A DNA stretch of 64,000 nt from Sclerotiophoma versabilis. Its lineage: Eukaryota; Ascomycota; Dothideomycetes; Pleosporales; Didymellaceae. Positions 1-10,698 of this stretch are shown piece by piece; the stretch's first letter is position 1; every line of letters begins with the position of its first letter. The notes beneath the pieces were generated by a model, which saw only the letters and a list, made by a program, of their open reading frames with translations, made no database searches and was not told where the DNA came from. The stretch is taken from assembly GCA_012274445.1 (NCBI GenBank), contig JAAROD010000029.1, positions 620,001 to 684,000 of the forward strand. Direction: 5' to 3'. Position numbers and translations under genes: made by a program.

Positions 1-2
1 CC

Positions 3-3000
3 CCAAGTAAATCCAGTCCGTCGCCTCCACACAGTTCCCCCCCTCTTTACCACCCGCAGCCATCGAACGCCGTGCCCTACGATCAGGACCTGAATCCCTT
101 CCCAGTTGAAGATACTCAGGATATACGCAGCCATGTCGAGTCATTTTTGCCCCCAGCACACGGAGATCGCCATGTACGTCGAGCACAAGTAGGTCTTTAC
201 AGACCCACGCCAGCATTAGGCACAGCACCTTGGGTCCCATACGAGCCTATGAAGCACAAATCTGATTTATTTTATCATGACGAGGACAACAAGCATGGAG
301 AGCAGAACCCGATACAAACAGTGCCGGGGCGAGGGCAAGGGCAAGGGAAAGGGCAAGCAGACCGTTACCGACTTACACGCCGGTCGGAACCACCCGAGTA
401 TGAAAATCATAGTCTGCCTTATCTTCCGGGTGCCGCGCAGTACCTACAACGTCGCGAGAGTCAGAACGGTGCAGGACAGGAATCTGACGAGGTTCCTGCG
501 CAGATCGCTAGTGGTTCCATGGTACAAGCTCGCAACGATGAGTACTCGCGCCCGACGCGCCCTAATGCTGAGCGATCCATTACGGCACAGCCTTCAAAAC
601 GACTATCTACGGCCCCAGAATCTCTAAACAGTCAAACATCTAAGATTGGCCGCGCGCCTTCAAAACGCTCTGCACAAGCCTCCAGTCCTTCGCACGGCAC
701 CCAATATGCGCCGCTTGAGATCTCGTCCAGCCCCGAGCCCGACAGAAAACGCGGGAGAACAGCAAATAATTCCCAAATTGTGCGGCCAAACCCACGCGAG
801 GCTCCCGGACCAACAAGACCCATAGGCTACAATGACTTGCCAAAACAAGAACTGACGAAGATGGTTGCTGAGTCTACAAACGTACAGCCGGGAAAGGTGC
901 GATACTATGCTGTAGCTATTGGACGTGAACCGGGAGTGTATTTCGACTGGCCCACCGCTGAAAGACAGGTCCATGGCTTTTTCGGCGCAAAACATAAGAA
1001 GTTCAAGGCAAAAGAGGAGGCATTAGCATACGTTGAAAAGCACGGAGAGCACATTCACAATGCGCCATCGATGCAAGTCTCTTGCCCGGCGGTACAGAGG
1101 TCCTTCGACTCGGTTTATCACTCTAACAGCACCAGCTATGAGCCGATCCAACTACCATCGCACGAGACAAAACCAGTAAATGTTAGTCAAGATTTTGTTC
1201 CGCTGGACAACAAGCCCAAGCCCGTGCTAGACGATGAACCCAAGCTTGTCCCTGAGCAACAACACGTCGTAGATCTGATCGTACAGGGTCACAATGTTTT
1301 CTACACTGGTTCTGCAGGATGTGGTAAAAGCACAATTCTCAAGGCTTTCGTCAAACAGCTGCAACAACAGGGAAAGAGGGTCAAGATTGTCGCCCCGACA
1401 AACCTGGCTGCGCTAAATGTAGGCGGTCAGACAACCTGGAACTTTGCCGGTTGGACGCCCGACAGCATGAAGATACGCATTGACAAACTGATGGAAAACT
1501 CTCGCGGTAAAGAGAACTGGAAGAAGTTCGACGAAACGGATGTCCTGGTGATTGATGAGATCAGTATGATTGAGAACCTCCAGTTTGAGCGCCTTAACAT
1601 GATCCTGAAAGCTTCGAGAGGAGAGAAGTATGGCGGTGGTGCATTTGGCGGCATGCAGCTTGTTGTCACTGGAGACGTAAGTGTGCACAGATGAAGACAA
1701 ACGGCTCATGGCTGACTAGCACAGTTCTACCAGCTCGCCCCTGTCAAGCCCTTCAGTCGCTGCATGTGCGGATGGGAACTTGAAAAGGATCACCAGCACA
1801 ATCCCAAGGAGTACAAGTGCACGAATAGGGATTGTCGAGAACATACTTTCTACGACATCGATAAATGGGCTTTCAGAAGTCAAGCTTGGGAAGTACGCAT
1901 TTCGATTTACGATCACACAGCGTATGTACTGATTGTCGTAGGACTGTGGATTCAAGCACGTAAACCTTACCCAGATCCACAGGCAGTCCGATATGATGTT
2001 CAAGAGTATTCTCAACCGTATACGGACAGACGGCACGATCTTGAAACCACACGCCAGTGTTCTTCTGAATCACACCTCGGAGACCGAAGGCGCAATTGAG
2101 ATCTACGCCCGTCGTATCGATGTCGATCGAGTGAATAACCAGAACATTAACAAGATTCCGTCAGCAGCCCGCGCATACAAATGTCTCGACCATTTTCACT
2201 GGCCTGACCATCATAGAAACGACAGAACTCTCGAGCGAAACACGTATCGACTACCAGATGGTAGCCTATCAGCGCTTGTGAGTCATTTCCACCAGCAGAG
2301 CATACGTCGAGCCTAACACAGTTACACAGAAAGAGCACCGCTTCGAAACCCAAGTCCAACTAAAACTAAACCAGCGCGTCGTACTACAGGCCAATCTTGA
2401 ACCCGCCGCCGGCCTTGTGAATGGAGCTCAGGGTACGATCATCGAGTTCAAAGAATTCGACGAGAAAGCTTTACCTAAAGCACCAGAGAAAAAGGGTGCA
2501 GACGGAGACCTGCGAGGCGACCATGCCGTATATCGTCAAGAGCAGATCAAGGCGTTTGCAGACGCGAACGGACACCAGCCTTGGCCTGTGGTTCGCTTCA
2601 CCAATGGTGTTACTAAGACTATCTTTGCGGACTGCACGGTGAATGTGCTCGGGAACGAAGAGCCGTGGTGCAGGCTCTCGAGGACGCAGATCCCGCTTGC
2701 TGCTGGCTACGCTATCACTGTGCACAAGTCCCAGGTTAGTGACAACCTCGATTGCGACCGTAGGCATACTGACACACTCGTAGGGCATGACACTTGACCG
2801 CGTGACCGCAGATCTTGCGCGAGCGTTCGAGCCAAGCCAGATCTATGTTGCTTGTAAGACTCTCTGAAGATCTTAGACACTCGTTCTAACCGTCATAATA
2901 GTAAGCAGAGCACGATCTCTGAAGGGCTTGACTGTGACCGCTCTCCCACGCTTTGACTTGGGGGGCGCAAACGCGCAGGTTAAAGAGTTCATGGAGAACG

Positions 3001-3041
3001 TTGTGATGAAAAAGAAAGCTGAGCCACAGGTCGCTCACTGA
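3..3041 (+). CDS. PIF1-family DNA helicase with N-terminal RNase H1-like hybrid-binding domain (5' partial)
   Basis: ATP-dependent 5'-3' helicase of the PIF1/RRM3 superfamily 1B. The frame is open from the left edge with no early ATG, so the start lies outside the window. Proposed exons are 3-1676, 1725-1892, 1942-2277, 2330-2734, 2784-2853 and 2902-3041. Counting from base 72, residues 1-270 are polar and probably disordered. Residues about 276-324 (RYYAVAIGREPG ... FKAKEEALAYV) match the RNase H1 N-terminal/viroplasmin fold that binds RNA-DNA hybrids. Walker A is GSAGCGKST at 413-421, Walker B is VLVIDEIS, then GGMQLVVTGD joins FYQLAPV across intron 1. A Cys-rich insert follows (CMCGWE ... 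CTNRDC), then QIHRQSD, LVNGAQG and the last motif HKSQGMTLDR ... YVALSRAR. The helicase core is complete, so it is probably active. The stop at 3041 is my choice; a further 3' exon is possible. Confidence 0.9.
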
Positions 3042-3897
3042 CACCTACTCAGCGCCATTGATACCTCTGAGCTTCTGAAGTGGTTGCAGCTTCCAAATCT
3101 GGACACTTTTGTGTCTACCAGATTCCGACTTGTTTAGACTCGAACTTCCATGTTCACGACGTTTTGTGATACCCCGGCTTCTGTAGCCACTTGATATAGA
3201 AATGCAAGATACAGTCCGACCTGGCGGAGGGAAGGGGTTTTGAATAGAAATCCCTCAACTACTCTAATCTTCGCTCTAATCTCACCAAGAACGTGATGCT
3301 GCAAACAACCTCGGTGTGCACTCTTGGCTAGCAGGAAAGGGCCCTCGGATCGAGCCCTGGGTCACAACGGGCAGGTGCCACGTGCCCACCAACCGTTATC
3401 CTCAATCTCAACTAGCAATCAAGAGCGCCTAATCAAGTCGTGACAGTCTGTTAAAAGCGCTTCCTTTCGTCAAGATGTTCGTTGTTCTAATGCACCCACA
3501 AACAAGAGCGTTCAGGTTACATGAATATACGTCTACGCAAACATCCTTTCAGAATCCCAACCATCAATCGAGGACGCCGACAACTTGAGGCAACCTCTAA
3601 AAGCTGTTCCCTCATTGGCACAACATTCATTCATCCATCCAACAGACGGTTCAGCTGGTACTTACTACGAAGATATGATGCTGTTGCCCTCGCGGCATGA
3701 CATGCGTGTATCAACCTCCCTCTTTCCCTATGCAGCTAGTTGTCGCTCACGATGCAGGTGCTTACACCGCATCCAAGCCTATACACGACTTGGCAACTCG
3801 ACTACAAATACATCAAGATGATCAGCCTGACCGAAGACTGTTTTGATACTCCTAGCTAGCCTTATTAACTCTGATTACCTACACTGTTACTTGCACA
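3042..3897. other. intergenic, no gene seen
   Basis: This 856-base stretch between the helicase and the NTF2-like gene has stop codons in all frames. The only longer frame (3585-3821) lacks a recognisable motif. I see no RNA gene or repeat. It presumably holds the helicase 3' UTR and the promoter of the next gene. Confidence 0.6.
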
Positions 3898-4347
3898 ATG
3901 ACATCCCAACAACGCGCTATCGAATTTACGAAACTCAACGTACATGCCATCTTCGGTGAAACAGACGCTACGAAGCGACTGCATACAATCTCCGAAGTAT
4001 GGGCTGCAAGTGGCGAAGTTTCCTTCGTGGAACCAATGGGCGTGTTCAAGACACATGAAGCAATCAGCGACATGGTAGGAAGGACACAGAGCTTGGGCAG
4101 CCCGGGAGACGAGTTTGTTGAACTGAGTAAGTCCGAAGTGAAGAAGTTTATACGGGAAATGACGGCTGACTAGTGTTTTTCAGGCAATGTAGAGTGCTTA
4201 AAGCATGATGAGGATGAGGATGGCTGGGTGACGAGACTGAAATGGGGCGTTGGACCGAAGGGTTTAAGACCAACAACTACGGGGTGGGACGTGTTGACGA
4301 TTGTTCGAGGGAAGATCAAGACTTGTTACACGTTCCTAAACGCCTAA
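3898..4347 (+). CDS. NTF2/SnoaL-like small protein
   Basis: Two exons, 3898-4126 and 4184-4347, give 130 residues. The donor is CTGA|GTAAGT and the acceptor TTTTTCAG. The join restores one frame (ELS|NVECLKHDEDEDGW) that ends at TAA 4347. The size and the pattern of an N-terminal helix (IEFTKLNVHAIFGE), then WAASGEVSFVEPMGVFKTHEAI, then strands ending in ...GWDVLTIVRGKIK fit the NTF2-like/SnoaL fold, in which the phrase 'xDPxGxxxGxxAI' is typical. Such proteins are small cytosolic enzymes or binding proteins acting on hydrophobic ligands. No substrate can be told from the sequence. It converges on the cupin gene, with the two stops 107 bases apart. Exon structure is fairly sure; function is only at fold level. 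Confidence 0.75.
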
Positions 4348-4454
4348 GAGTCGTGCTACTGTACTCCTCCACCGCGTCACAGTTGTCCAGCCTGTTGCTG
4401 GATGGGGGCTGAGACGAAGACGAAGCAAGCGCAATGTGAGTTGCCAGGCGTATC

Positions 4455-5064
4455 TCAAACTCCGTAAGCGCCTTGTACTTTCTCTGGGTTCTGACTCTTT
4501 CCCCACCCATTGATATTGTGCACAATGGGGTTTCTTCCGCCGCGTGTTATGATCCACTTGACTTCTTCATCGCCGTCGTTAACCTCTTGATGCTCAGCCT
4601 GCTACCGTAAGTGTATATTTCAATTACGCTCGAACAAGGATCGGTGTACATATGCTGGTATCAGTGCAAAGTCACCAGGAGCAAGATCTTGTCTTTTCTT
4701 GCCGTTCTCACTAACTATAGCTCCTCGACCACTGACAGCGTAGACAATTGTGTCTGTTGGTATTGTCAGATCATCATTGTTCCGCAGTTGCTCGGGCATT
4801 GGCAATGGAAATTGGCCATGTGGACGTTTCATACCTTCTTCGCCATGGTGATGGATAGCACTGGCACTATGGGGCTTTGCAAGCATTACTGCAAATGTTT
4901 AAGACATGTTGTTCGTCGCAAAGCGCATATGACAAATGCCTACCTGTACCACAGATCTGCTCTGACATGTCTACAATGGCGGGGATACGTTCCATGCCAT
5001 CGCTCTGGGGGCCGCTTGGAGATGATATCTCCGAGGACTTCTTTACCTGTACTTCTCCTGGCAT
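4455..5064 (-). CDS. single-domain RmlC-like cupin
   Basis: Four exons on the minus strand, 5064-4944, 4888-4835, 4753-4650 and 4598-4455, give 140 residues. The cupin motif 1 area carries the metal-ligand set AIHHHGEEDTIVYAVSGRG, formed across intron 2. Motif 2 is GDFALIPAY|AEHQEVNDGDEEV, formed across intron 3. The start MPGEVQVKKSSEI is the first in-frame ATG and fits the family's usual N-terminus. Small single-domain cupins bind a metal through the HxHx(3-4)E set and can be dioxygenases, isomerases or storage-like proteins; nothing here decides between these. Intron 2 (4754-4834) is 81 bases and stop-free, so unspliced RNA would still be translated with 27 extra residues. The gene is divergent from the cytochrome b5/ACAD fusion. 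Confidence 0.8.
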
Positions 5065-5680
5065 AATTGGATTTACTCGTGAGATGTGGAGGAATTGCTG
5101 TAGTAAGGAAGAAGACAGCTGTGCTCAGCTGCCGAACCATGACGACAGCTTCCATCACACCGCACCAGATAACGCTCGCAGCTTCATGACACCTACACTG
5201 GCGTGACTGGTAATTCCAGTGACCATGATCTTTACTAAACTATGCGACACAGCGACATCAATATCGGCTCCGTGACTCTGGCGCATCCCACAGCAGCTGA
5301 TTGTCAGCATTTGGCTTGTGAACGCCGCGGTGCTGGCCCGTGAACGATTTGACACAGTGCCTCGGCACGTCTTCAGCATTGACGTCAACCACGTCTCACC
5401 TCGAAGAGAAGGTCAGCCGCTCACTCCGTTCCGCAGCCAATGATAACGCCTCTATTGCGCTCACGAGATCCCGTCTGCCCCGGAATGCGCCAGATGCGGC
5501 TACTTTCAGGTGCGTCCCCAGACTCCTTGGCGTGGGGCTGGCGTTGCATGTGAAAGATGCCGAACACTGGTCGTTTATAGATCCACTACTTTCGTGCGGC
5601 TTCCTTTGTTCTGTGGCCGCGTCTCCTTCTTGTACCATACCGTCACCTTCTGAGCATTCACATCTCCTTCGCTCGTCAAG
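5065..5680. promoter_or_regulatory. shared upstream region of divergent cupin and b5-ACAD genes
   Basis: This 616-base gap separates two divergent start codons and must hold both promoters. Open frames inside (5340-5771 plus, 5396-5638 minus) show no family likeness. I recognise no specific binding site. Confidence 0.45.
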
Positions 5681-7387
5681 ATGTCAAAGCGTTTCTCTAC
5701 CGCCGATGTTGCGGCGCATAAGACTGCAGACGACCTATACATCATTGTGGACGAAGATGTCTACGACCTGACCAAGTTCGCGGACGAGCACCCAGGAGGC
5801 AAGAAGAGTATGTACATCTCACAATTCCGCTGAGAGTGCCTTCACTGACAGTAATAAGTCCTTACTCGCGTTGCCGGCAAGGATGCCTCGAAGCAGTTCT
5901 GGAAGTACCACAATGAGAGCATTCTCAAGAAGTACCAGAAGCAGTTGCAAGTAGGATCACTAGACACCAAGGCTGCACCCCCCACACCTCCAGCAACACC
6001 ACCGCCGCAGAAGAAGAAGGAGGCCGTCAAGCCTGAGGCTGTTCCAGGCGCTATTGCACCTCAGCCAACTGAAGCTGCCGCCGAGGCGGCTGAGCCATTC
6101 GACTCCTACGGCGATCTCATCCCATACGCCGACCCATCGTGGTACCAGACATACCACTCGCCCTACTACAACGAGACCCACGTAGCCCTTCGTGAAGAAG
6201 TACGAGCATGGGTTGAGGAGAAGATCATGCCCAACGTCACCGAATGGGATGAGGCAAAGAAGGTGCCTGATGAGATCTACAAGGAGATGGGTGAGCGCGG
6301 TTACCTCGCTGGTCTGCTGGGCATCCATTACCCAGCACAATACACAGATAAGCGAGTCGCAAGTGTACCCCCTGAGAAGTGGGATCACTTTCACGAGATG
6401 ATCCTCACAGACGAGCTGTCTCGAACTGGTAGTGGAGGCCTGGTCTGGAACCTTATCGGTGGCTACGGCATTGGTGGTCCACCAGTCTTCAAGTTCGCAA
6501 AGCCAGAGTTGATCAAGCGCATTGGTCCTGGGCTACTCAGCGGTGACAAGCGCATCTGCCTTGCCATCACCGAGCCTGATGCCGGCAGCGACGTCGCAGG
6601 TCTGACTTGCGAGGCCAAGCTTTCCGAAGATGGAAAGCACTACATTGTCAACGGCGAGAAGAAGTGGATCACCAACGGCATTTGGTGTGATTACTTCACC
6701 ACCGCCGTCCGCACCTCCGATAAAGGTATGAACGGTGTCTCTGTTCTGCTCATCGAGCGCGACGCCGGCGGTGTGTCTACTCGTAGGATGGACTGCCAGG
6801 GTGTGTGGTCGTCAGGAACAACATACATTACCTTTGAGGACGTCAAGGTGCCCGTCGAGAACCTCATTGGCAAAGAGAACCAGGGCTTCAAGGTCGTCAT
6901 GACGAACTTTAACCACGAGCGTATCGGCATTGTCATCCAGTCGGTCCGCTTCGCACGCGTCTGCTACGAGGAGAGTGTCAAATACGCGCACAAGCGCAAG
7001 ACCTTCGGCAAGAAACTCATCGACCACCCGGTCATTCGCCTCAAACTCGCACACATGGCGCGCCAGATCGAGGCCAGCTACAACTGGCTCGAAAATCTGG
7101 TGTATCAGTGCCAGCTCATGGGCGAGACAGAAGCCATGCTTAAGCTCGGCGGCGCTATCGCAAGTTTGAAGGCGCAGAGTACCACAACGTTTGAATTCTG
7201 TGCAAGAGAAGCCAGTCAGATCTTTGGTGGGCTAAGTTATAGTCGTGGTGGTCAGGGTGCGAAGGTCGAGAGGCTGTACAGGGATGTTAGGGCATACGCT
7301 ATCCCGGGTGGAAGTGAGGAGATCATGCTGGACTTGAGTATTCGGCAAGCGCTGAGGGTGCACAAGGTTTTGGGCATGAAGTTGTAG
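5681..7387 (+). CDS. cytochrome b5 / acyl-CoA dehydrogenase fusion flavoprotein
   Basis: Two exons, 5681-5807 and 5859-7387, encode 551 residues. The N-terminal ~85 residues are a cytochrome b5 domain: YIIVDEDVYDLTKFADEHPGG, with the first haem His in HPGG and the second probably in WKYHNES. A Pro/Ala/Glu-rich linker follows (PPTPPATPPPQ ... AAAEAAEP). From about residue 140 to the end is an acyl-CoA dehydrogenase: CLAITEPDAGSDVAG, KKWITNG, RKTFGKKLIDH and GGSEEIM. The usual C-terminal catalytic Glu position reads IPGG, without Glu, whereas FNHERIG carries Glu where isovaleryl- and long-chain enzymes have their base. It would oxidise an acyl-CoA using FAD; the haem domain may pass electrons. 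The exon 2 acceptor is the unusual TAATAAG. This fusion is known in fungi. The substrate is unknown. Confidence 0.92.
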
Positions 7388-7434
7388 AGGGGCATGTTTA
7401 AAGTAGTTCCAATATACATCGCTATGGCGAGTAC

Positions 7435-8712
7435 TTACTTCAACCTTCCCCACTCGGCTTTCAATTCCACGTCTCCATCTTCGTCGACGACTTTTCCTCT
7501 ATCCCATTGTCTATCTTGTCCCCTCTTGGTCCAAACCACGTCTTCTTCTAGTGGATCCCCGCCTTTCTCCCACTTCTTCACTTGCTCGTCCTTGAAGCCA
7601 GCAGCGCGCAGTCGATCTGCGCCCTGCTGTTTCCAACGTTCTCGGTCTCGCATTGCTTCGAGTGCTTCGCCCCAGTCATCGGCGTCCGATTCTGGTTTCA
7701 CATCCACGGAGGGATCGTAGTTGGCGGAGAAGCGAGACTCGATGCCTATGGAGTTGGCTTTGAGAGCGCCTCGGCCGCGCGAGCGGACAGAGGGATTGGG
7801 TGGAGGTGGGAGAGGGCCAACGATTGCTTCAAGAGGGTCCGAATCGGACACTGAGGTATTTGAATGTCTTCTGTTCTTCCTCGATGTCTTGGGGCTGTGT
7901 GGTGGTCGTCGAGGTGAGCGCGATCGGTCGCGTTGCTTGTGTGTTTCGTGGCGAGGTGATTTTGAACGTGATCGAGGCGGTGATCGGGAATATGACGTCC
8001 GTCTTCGACTCCGATGATGGGGCTTATCACTATCCTTCTCCTTCCGGTCATGGTGATTTCGGCGGCTGCTGTTTCCGTCGTCCCTGGACCGTCTTGATTT
8101 CTGTGATGCGCGATCTTCGTCACTGTGTTCATGCCGTCTCTTGTGTCTATGCCTCTCCCTGCTTCTGTCCCTATGCCTCCTGGAACGCGAACCTGAACGA
8201 TCATCTTGACGTCGCCTTTTAAGGTCTCCTCTGCGGCTATCATCATCGTCTTCTCTTCGCCGTGAGCGCCGTTTTTGCAAGTCTTCGTCTTGAGAGGGAG
8301 GACTCAAACGCCCCTCGATTCTCCTCTTCGCTCTGTCCACTGCCTCCGTACGTTCCTTGTCCCTCTTGCGATTTATCTGCCTGAGTCGCGAGCTTGACTC
8401 TTCCGCCTCCTTTGCTAGCAGTGCGGCATTATGACTGTCGGTTTGGCGGATGATGTGTCGCAAGAAGTTCGTGTTAGGTTTAGGGGCGCCAGCTCTTGGC
8501 CTAGTCACACGTCAGTATCGGTCGAGTAATATAGAGAGAATCTCTTGTACATTGATAGCGATTTGAGAAAGCAGCAGATATCAGAGGCTTCCTACGCACC
8601 TCTTAGGATTGAAGGCGTCAAGACCGACCAAATCGTACGTCTTGCTCGTCTTTTTGGCATCTTGCGCGAGGAGTTTTGCGACGTACTCATCGTCATCAAT
8701 ATTGAATGGCAT
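7435..8712 (-). CDS. RS/charged-rich nuclear protein, probable pre-mRNA splicing role
   Basis: Exon 1 is 8712-8600 (MPFNIDDDEYVAKLLAQDA...) and exon 2 is 8500-7435, joined as NPKR|PRAGAPKPNTNFLR, giving 392 residues. The ordered N-terminal ~80 residues contain LLAQDAKKTSKTYDLVGLDAF and RHIIRQTDSHNAALLAKEA. The middle (about 85-240) is an Arg/Ser/Asp/His-rich stretch like RS domains. The C-terminus is a charged conserved-looking block (DDWGEALEAMRDRERWKQQG ... WTKRGQDRQWDRG). RS content suggests a nucleus/spliceosome location. Some fungal relatives are, as I recall, labelled splicing factor 38B-like, but no PRP38 fold is visible, so I give no symbol. It is divergent from SOS7 with 196 bases between the starts. 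Confidence 0.82.
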
Positions 8713-8908
8713 AGTTGTGGTGCAAGAGAGAGGAATGACGAAAGTGTACGGTTCGATGCCGTGGACGCGATCTAGGCCCAGACAGGCAATGGCCGCGGCG
8801 TTCAGCTGAATAGTGTGTGTATCGGCCAAAACAAACACCCTCCACTCTGCAAATTGTAGTGCCTGCGACCACCTTGTCACAACATATTTACGACGAGATA
8901 TATTTACG
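8713..8908. promoter_or_regulatory. 196-base bidirectional promoter (RS protein / SOS7)
   Basis: The two ATGs at 8712 (minus) and 8909 (plus) leave only 196 bases for both promoters and leaders. The SOS7 side has an AT-rich ATATTTACGACGAGATATATTT tract just before its ATG. No factor site is assigned. Tight spacing suggests co-expression, which is an inference. Confidence 0.5.
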
Positions 8909-9827
8909 ATGGTTACCACGCGCAAATCTATATCTGCAGCGCCTACACCTGCGTCCGCTCTCGCGCAACTACAGCAAGAACATGAGCTGAAGATTATCGC
9001 CATTACCGAACCTCTTAAGCCGAAAGATCTTCCTCAGCCCTCGAACAAGCGTAACTCGGCTGCATCAGTCGACAGTGATCAGCATGTCGACACACATCCT
9101 GCAGCCCTAGAGGCAGACTTAACACACTACAAGGCATGTATCGACTATGTCTGTAAAGGCGGCCGACTAATCCCCACGACAGGAGCTTTTTAGTAAGCTG
9201 CGCTTCTCTTATGTAGAGCAAGTCACAAAAGAGAAATTCCTGCGCAGCCTGACCGATGACCCACCGCGACTCGTTGAAGCCACAGAGAACGTCGAGAAGG
9301 AAGCTGAGACCCTTGCCCTGAAGGCGAGCCTGAAGGAGCGCAAACTCGAAGTCGCCAAGATACTGAAGCAGTTAGAGGCAAAGGGGAAAGAGCTTGCTTT
9401 GCGCTACGATGCTGTGCAGCTGAGGCGACAGCAACTGGAGACCTTACCCGTAGAGATTGAGGGTCTTGAAGCCAGCATCGCGCAGTTGAAGCAGGATCAA
9501 ACACCGACATCAAGCAACCCAGAACTTGGTTTGCCATTACCAGAAACATTGAGGCTGCTCAATGAACGAGAAGCAGAGTTAGCTGCACTAAATGCGCAGA
9601 TTGCACAGCTGCAATCTTCCCTGCCGAACCGGGCGAAAGAGCTGGAAAAGTTGGAGCGCGAACTCAAGCCATTGGAGACACAGAAGCAGGGTACAGCCGC
9701 AGCAGCCAAGGAAGCAAGGCGGAGAAAAGAAGAAGGCGGCGGCATCGGTGACGAACTCGAGGAGAAAGGTCGATGGCTCACAGCGTCGGAGAAAGCACTG
9801 AGGGACATGTTGGAGATGGAGGGTTAA
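8909..9827 (+). CDS. SOS7: Sos7-like kinetochore coiled-coil protein
   Basis: Two exons, 8909-9133 and 9183-9827, encode 289 residues. In fission yeast Sos7 is a kinetochore protein that works with the Mis12/Spc7 complex; this assignment rests on my recognition of the N-terminal block and the overall build. The N-terminus is TRKSISAAPTPASALAQL, then HELKIIAITEPLKP and the DxHxDTHPAALEADL segment. Residues about 90-280 are strong heptad coiled coil (KEAETLALKASLKERKLEV ... ERELKPLETQ). The frame joins only if the intron uses a GC donor (AAG|GCATGT ... GACAG), giving HYK|ELFSKLRFSYVEQV. The GT donors nearby break the frame. The fungal length of about 280-300 residues agrees. Confidence 0.85.
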
Positions 9828-10698
9828 GCGTGGGTCTGCAGATCACTAGGCGTTGGGCTTCTTTTCTTGTGTTATTAGCGCTTGGGAACGGTTTCTAAGA
9901 TACCAGTAGCTTTCTTCTTATACGACTACGACATGCAACTCATCAGATGTCAAACCCGAACCCGAACCAGCGCAGAATTATTCTATGCTGTGCGACCTGA
10001 TGGTGGAAGTGCTCAATGTGCTGTCGAGCAAGAGCTCTTGAGCGGTCTGACGTAGGTCTGGAGCCGCCTCACTTGCCAGCGTAGCACTGTCCAGAACCCG
10101 AAACTTGGAAGACGCGTCGCAGGGACCATCGTAGCTGAATGTAAAGATGGGCGAACCTTGATTGGATGAGACCAGCCACCTCCAGGGCGATTCATCGTTT
10201 AGGGCGAATCAGCCCGCCGGTTGCTGGGCCAAGTGGGTAAACAACTCGGTGGGTCCTTCCTCACCAAGCTAGTGAGGTGGTGCAGCTACCCGCTGTCCAG
10301 CCTCTCCAATTCTGAGGCAACACGACTACGTTTGCGCGCGCAGGAGAACACTGCAGATACTTCATCCGTTCACGAATACCAAGAGGACAGCCATACGACT
10401 GACGTTCTCTACCGAGCTGTCCGCAACGCCGGACAAGCTCGTTCACCCACTTCAGCGCCCAATTTCGACATTAACATCAGCCTGTAAGGAAGGCAAACAC
10501 CTCAGTCCTACCCTCACGGCCTTCACGACGTTACGATTTTCTGGTTCCACCGTTTATTGCTAGTTCCGGCGCGCATTGTTTTGATTATAGTCCTTGCATT
10601 ATCACCAATTTGGACTTTCGTAGTCTGCCAGTTACACATCCATAACTGCGTCACCACTTCGACTTACTGGAAAACACCCTCAAGAGACAACCACCACC
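9828..10698. other. intergenic, no gene seen
   Basis: This 871-base stretch has only short unrelated frames (10221-10487 plus, 10013-10195 minus) without motifs. It presumably holds the SOS7 3' end and the promoter of the b561 gene. Confidence 0.55.

Noticed and set aside
3100..3160. GTTCGAGTC-like tRNA B box on the minus strand
   Set aside because: The stem does not pair and no A box lies at the right distance.
3039..3180. Possible extra 3' exon of the helicase (after CACCTACTCAG)
   Set aside because: It would need a 23-base intron, too short to splice. The TGA at 3039-3041 is kept as the stop.
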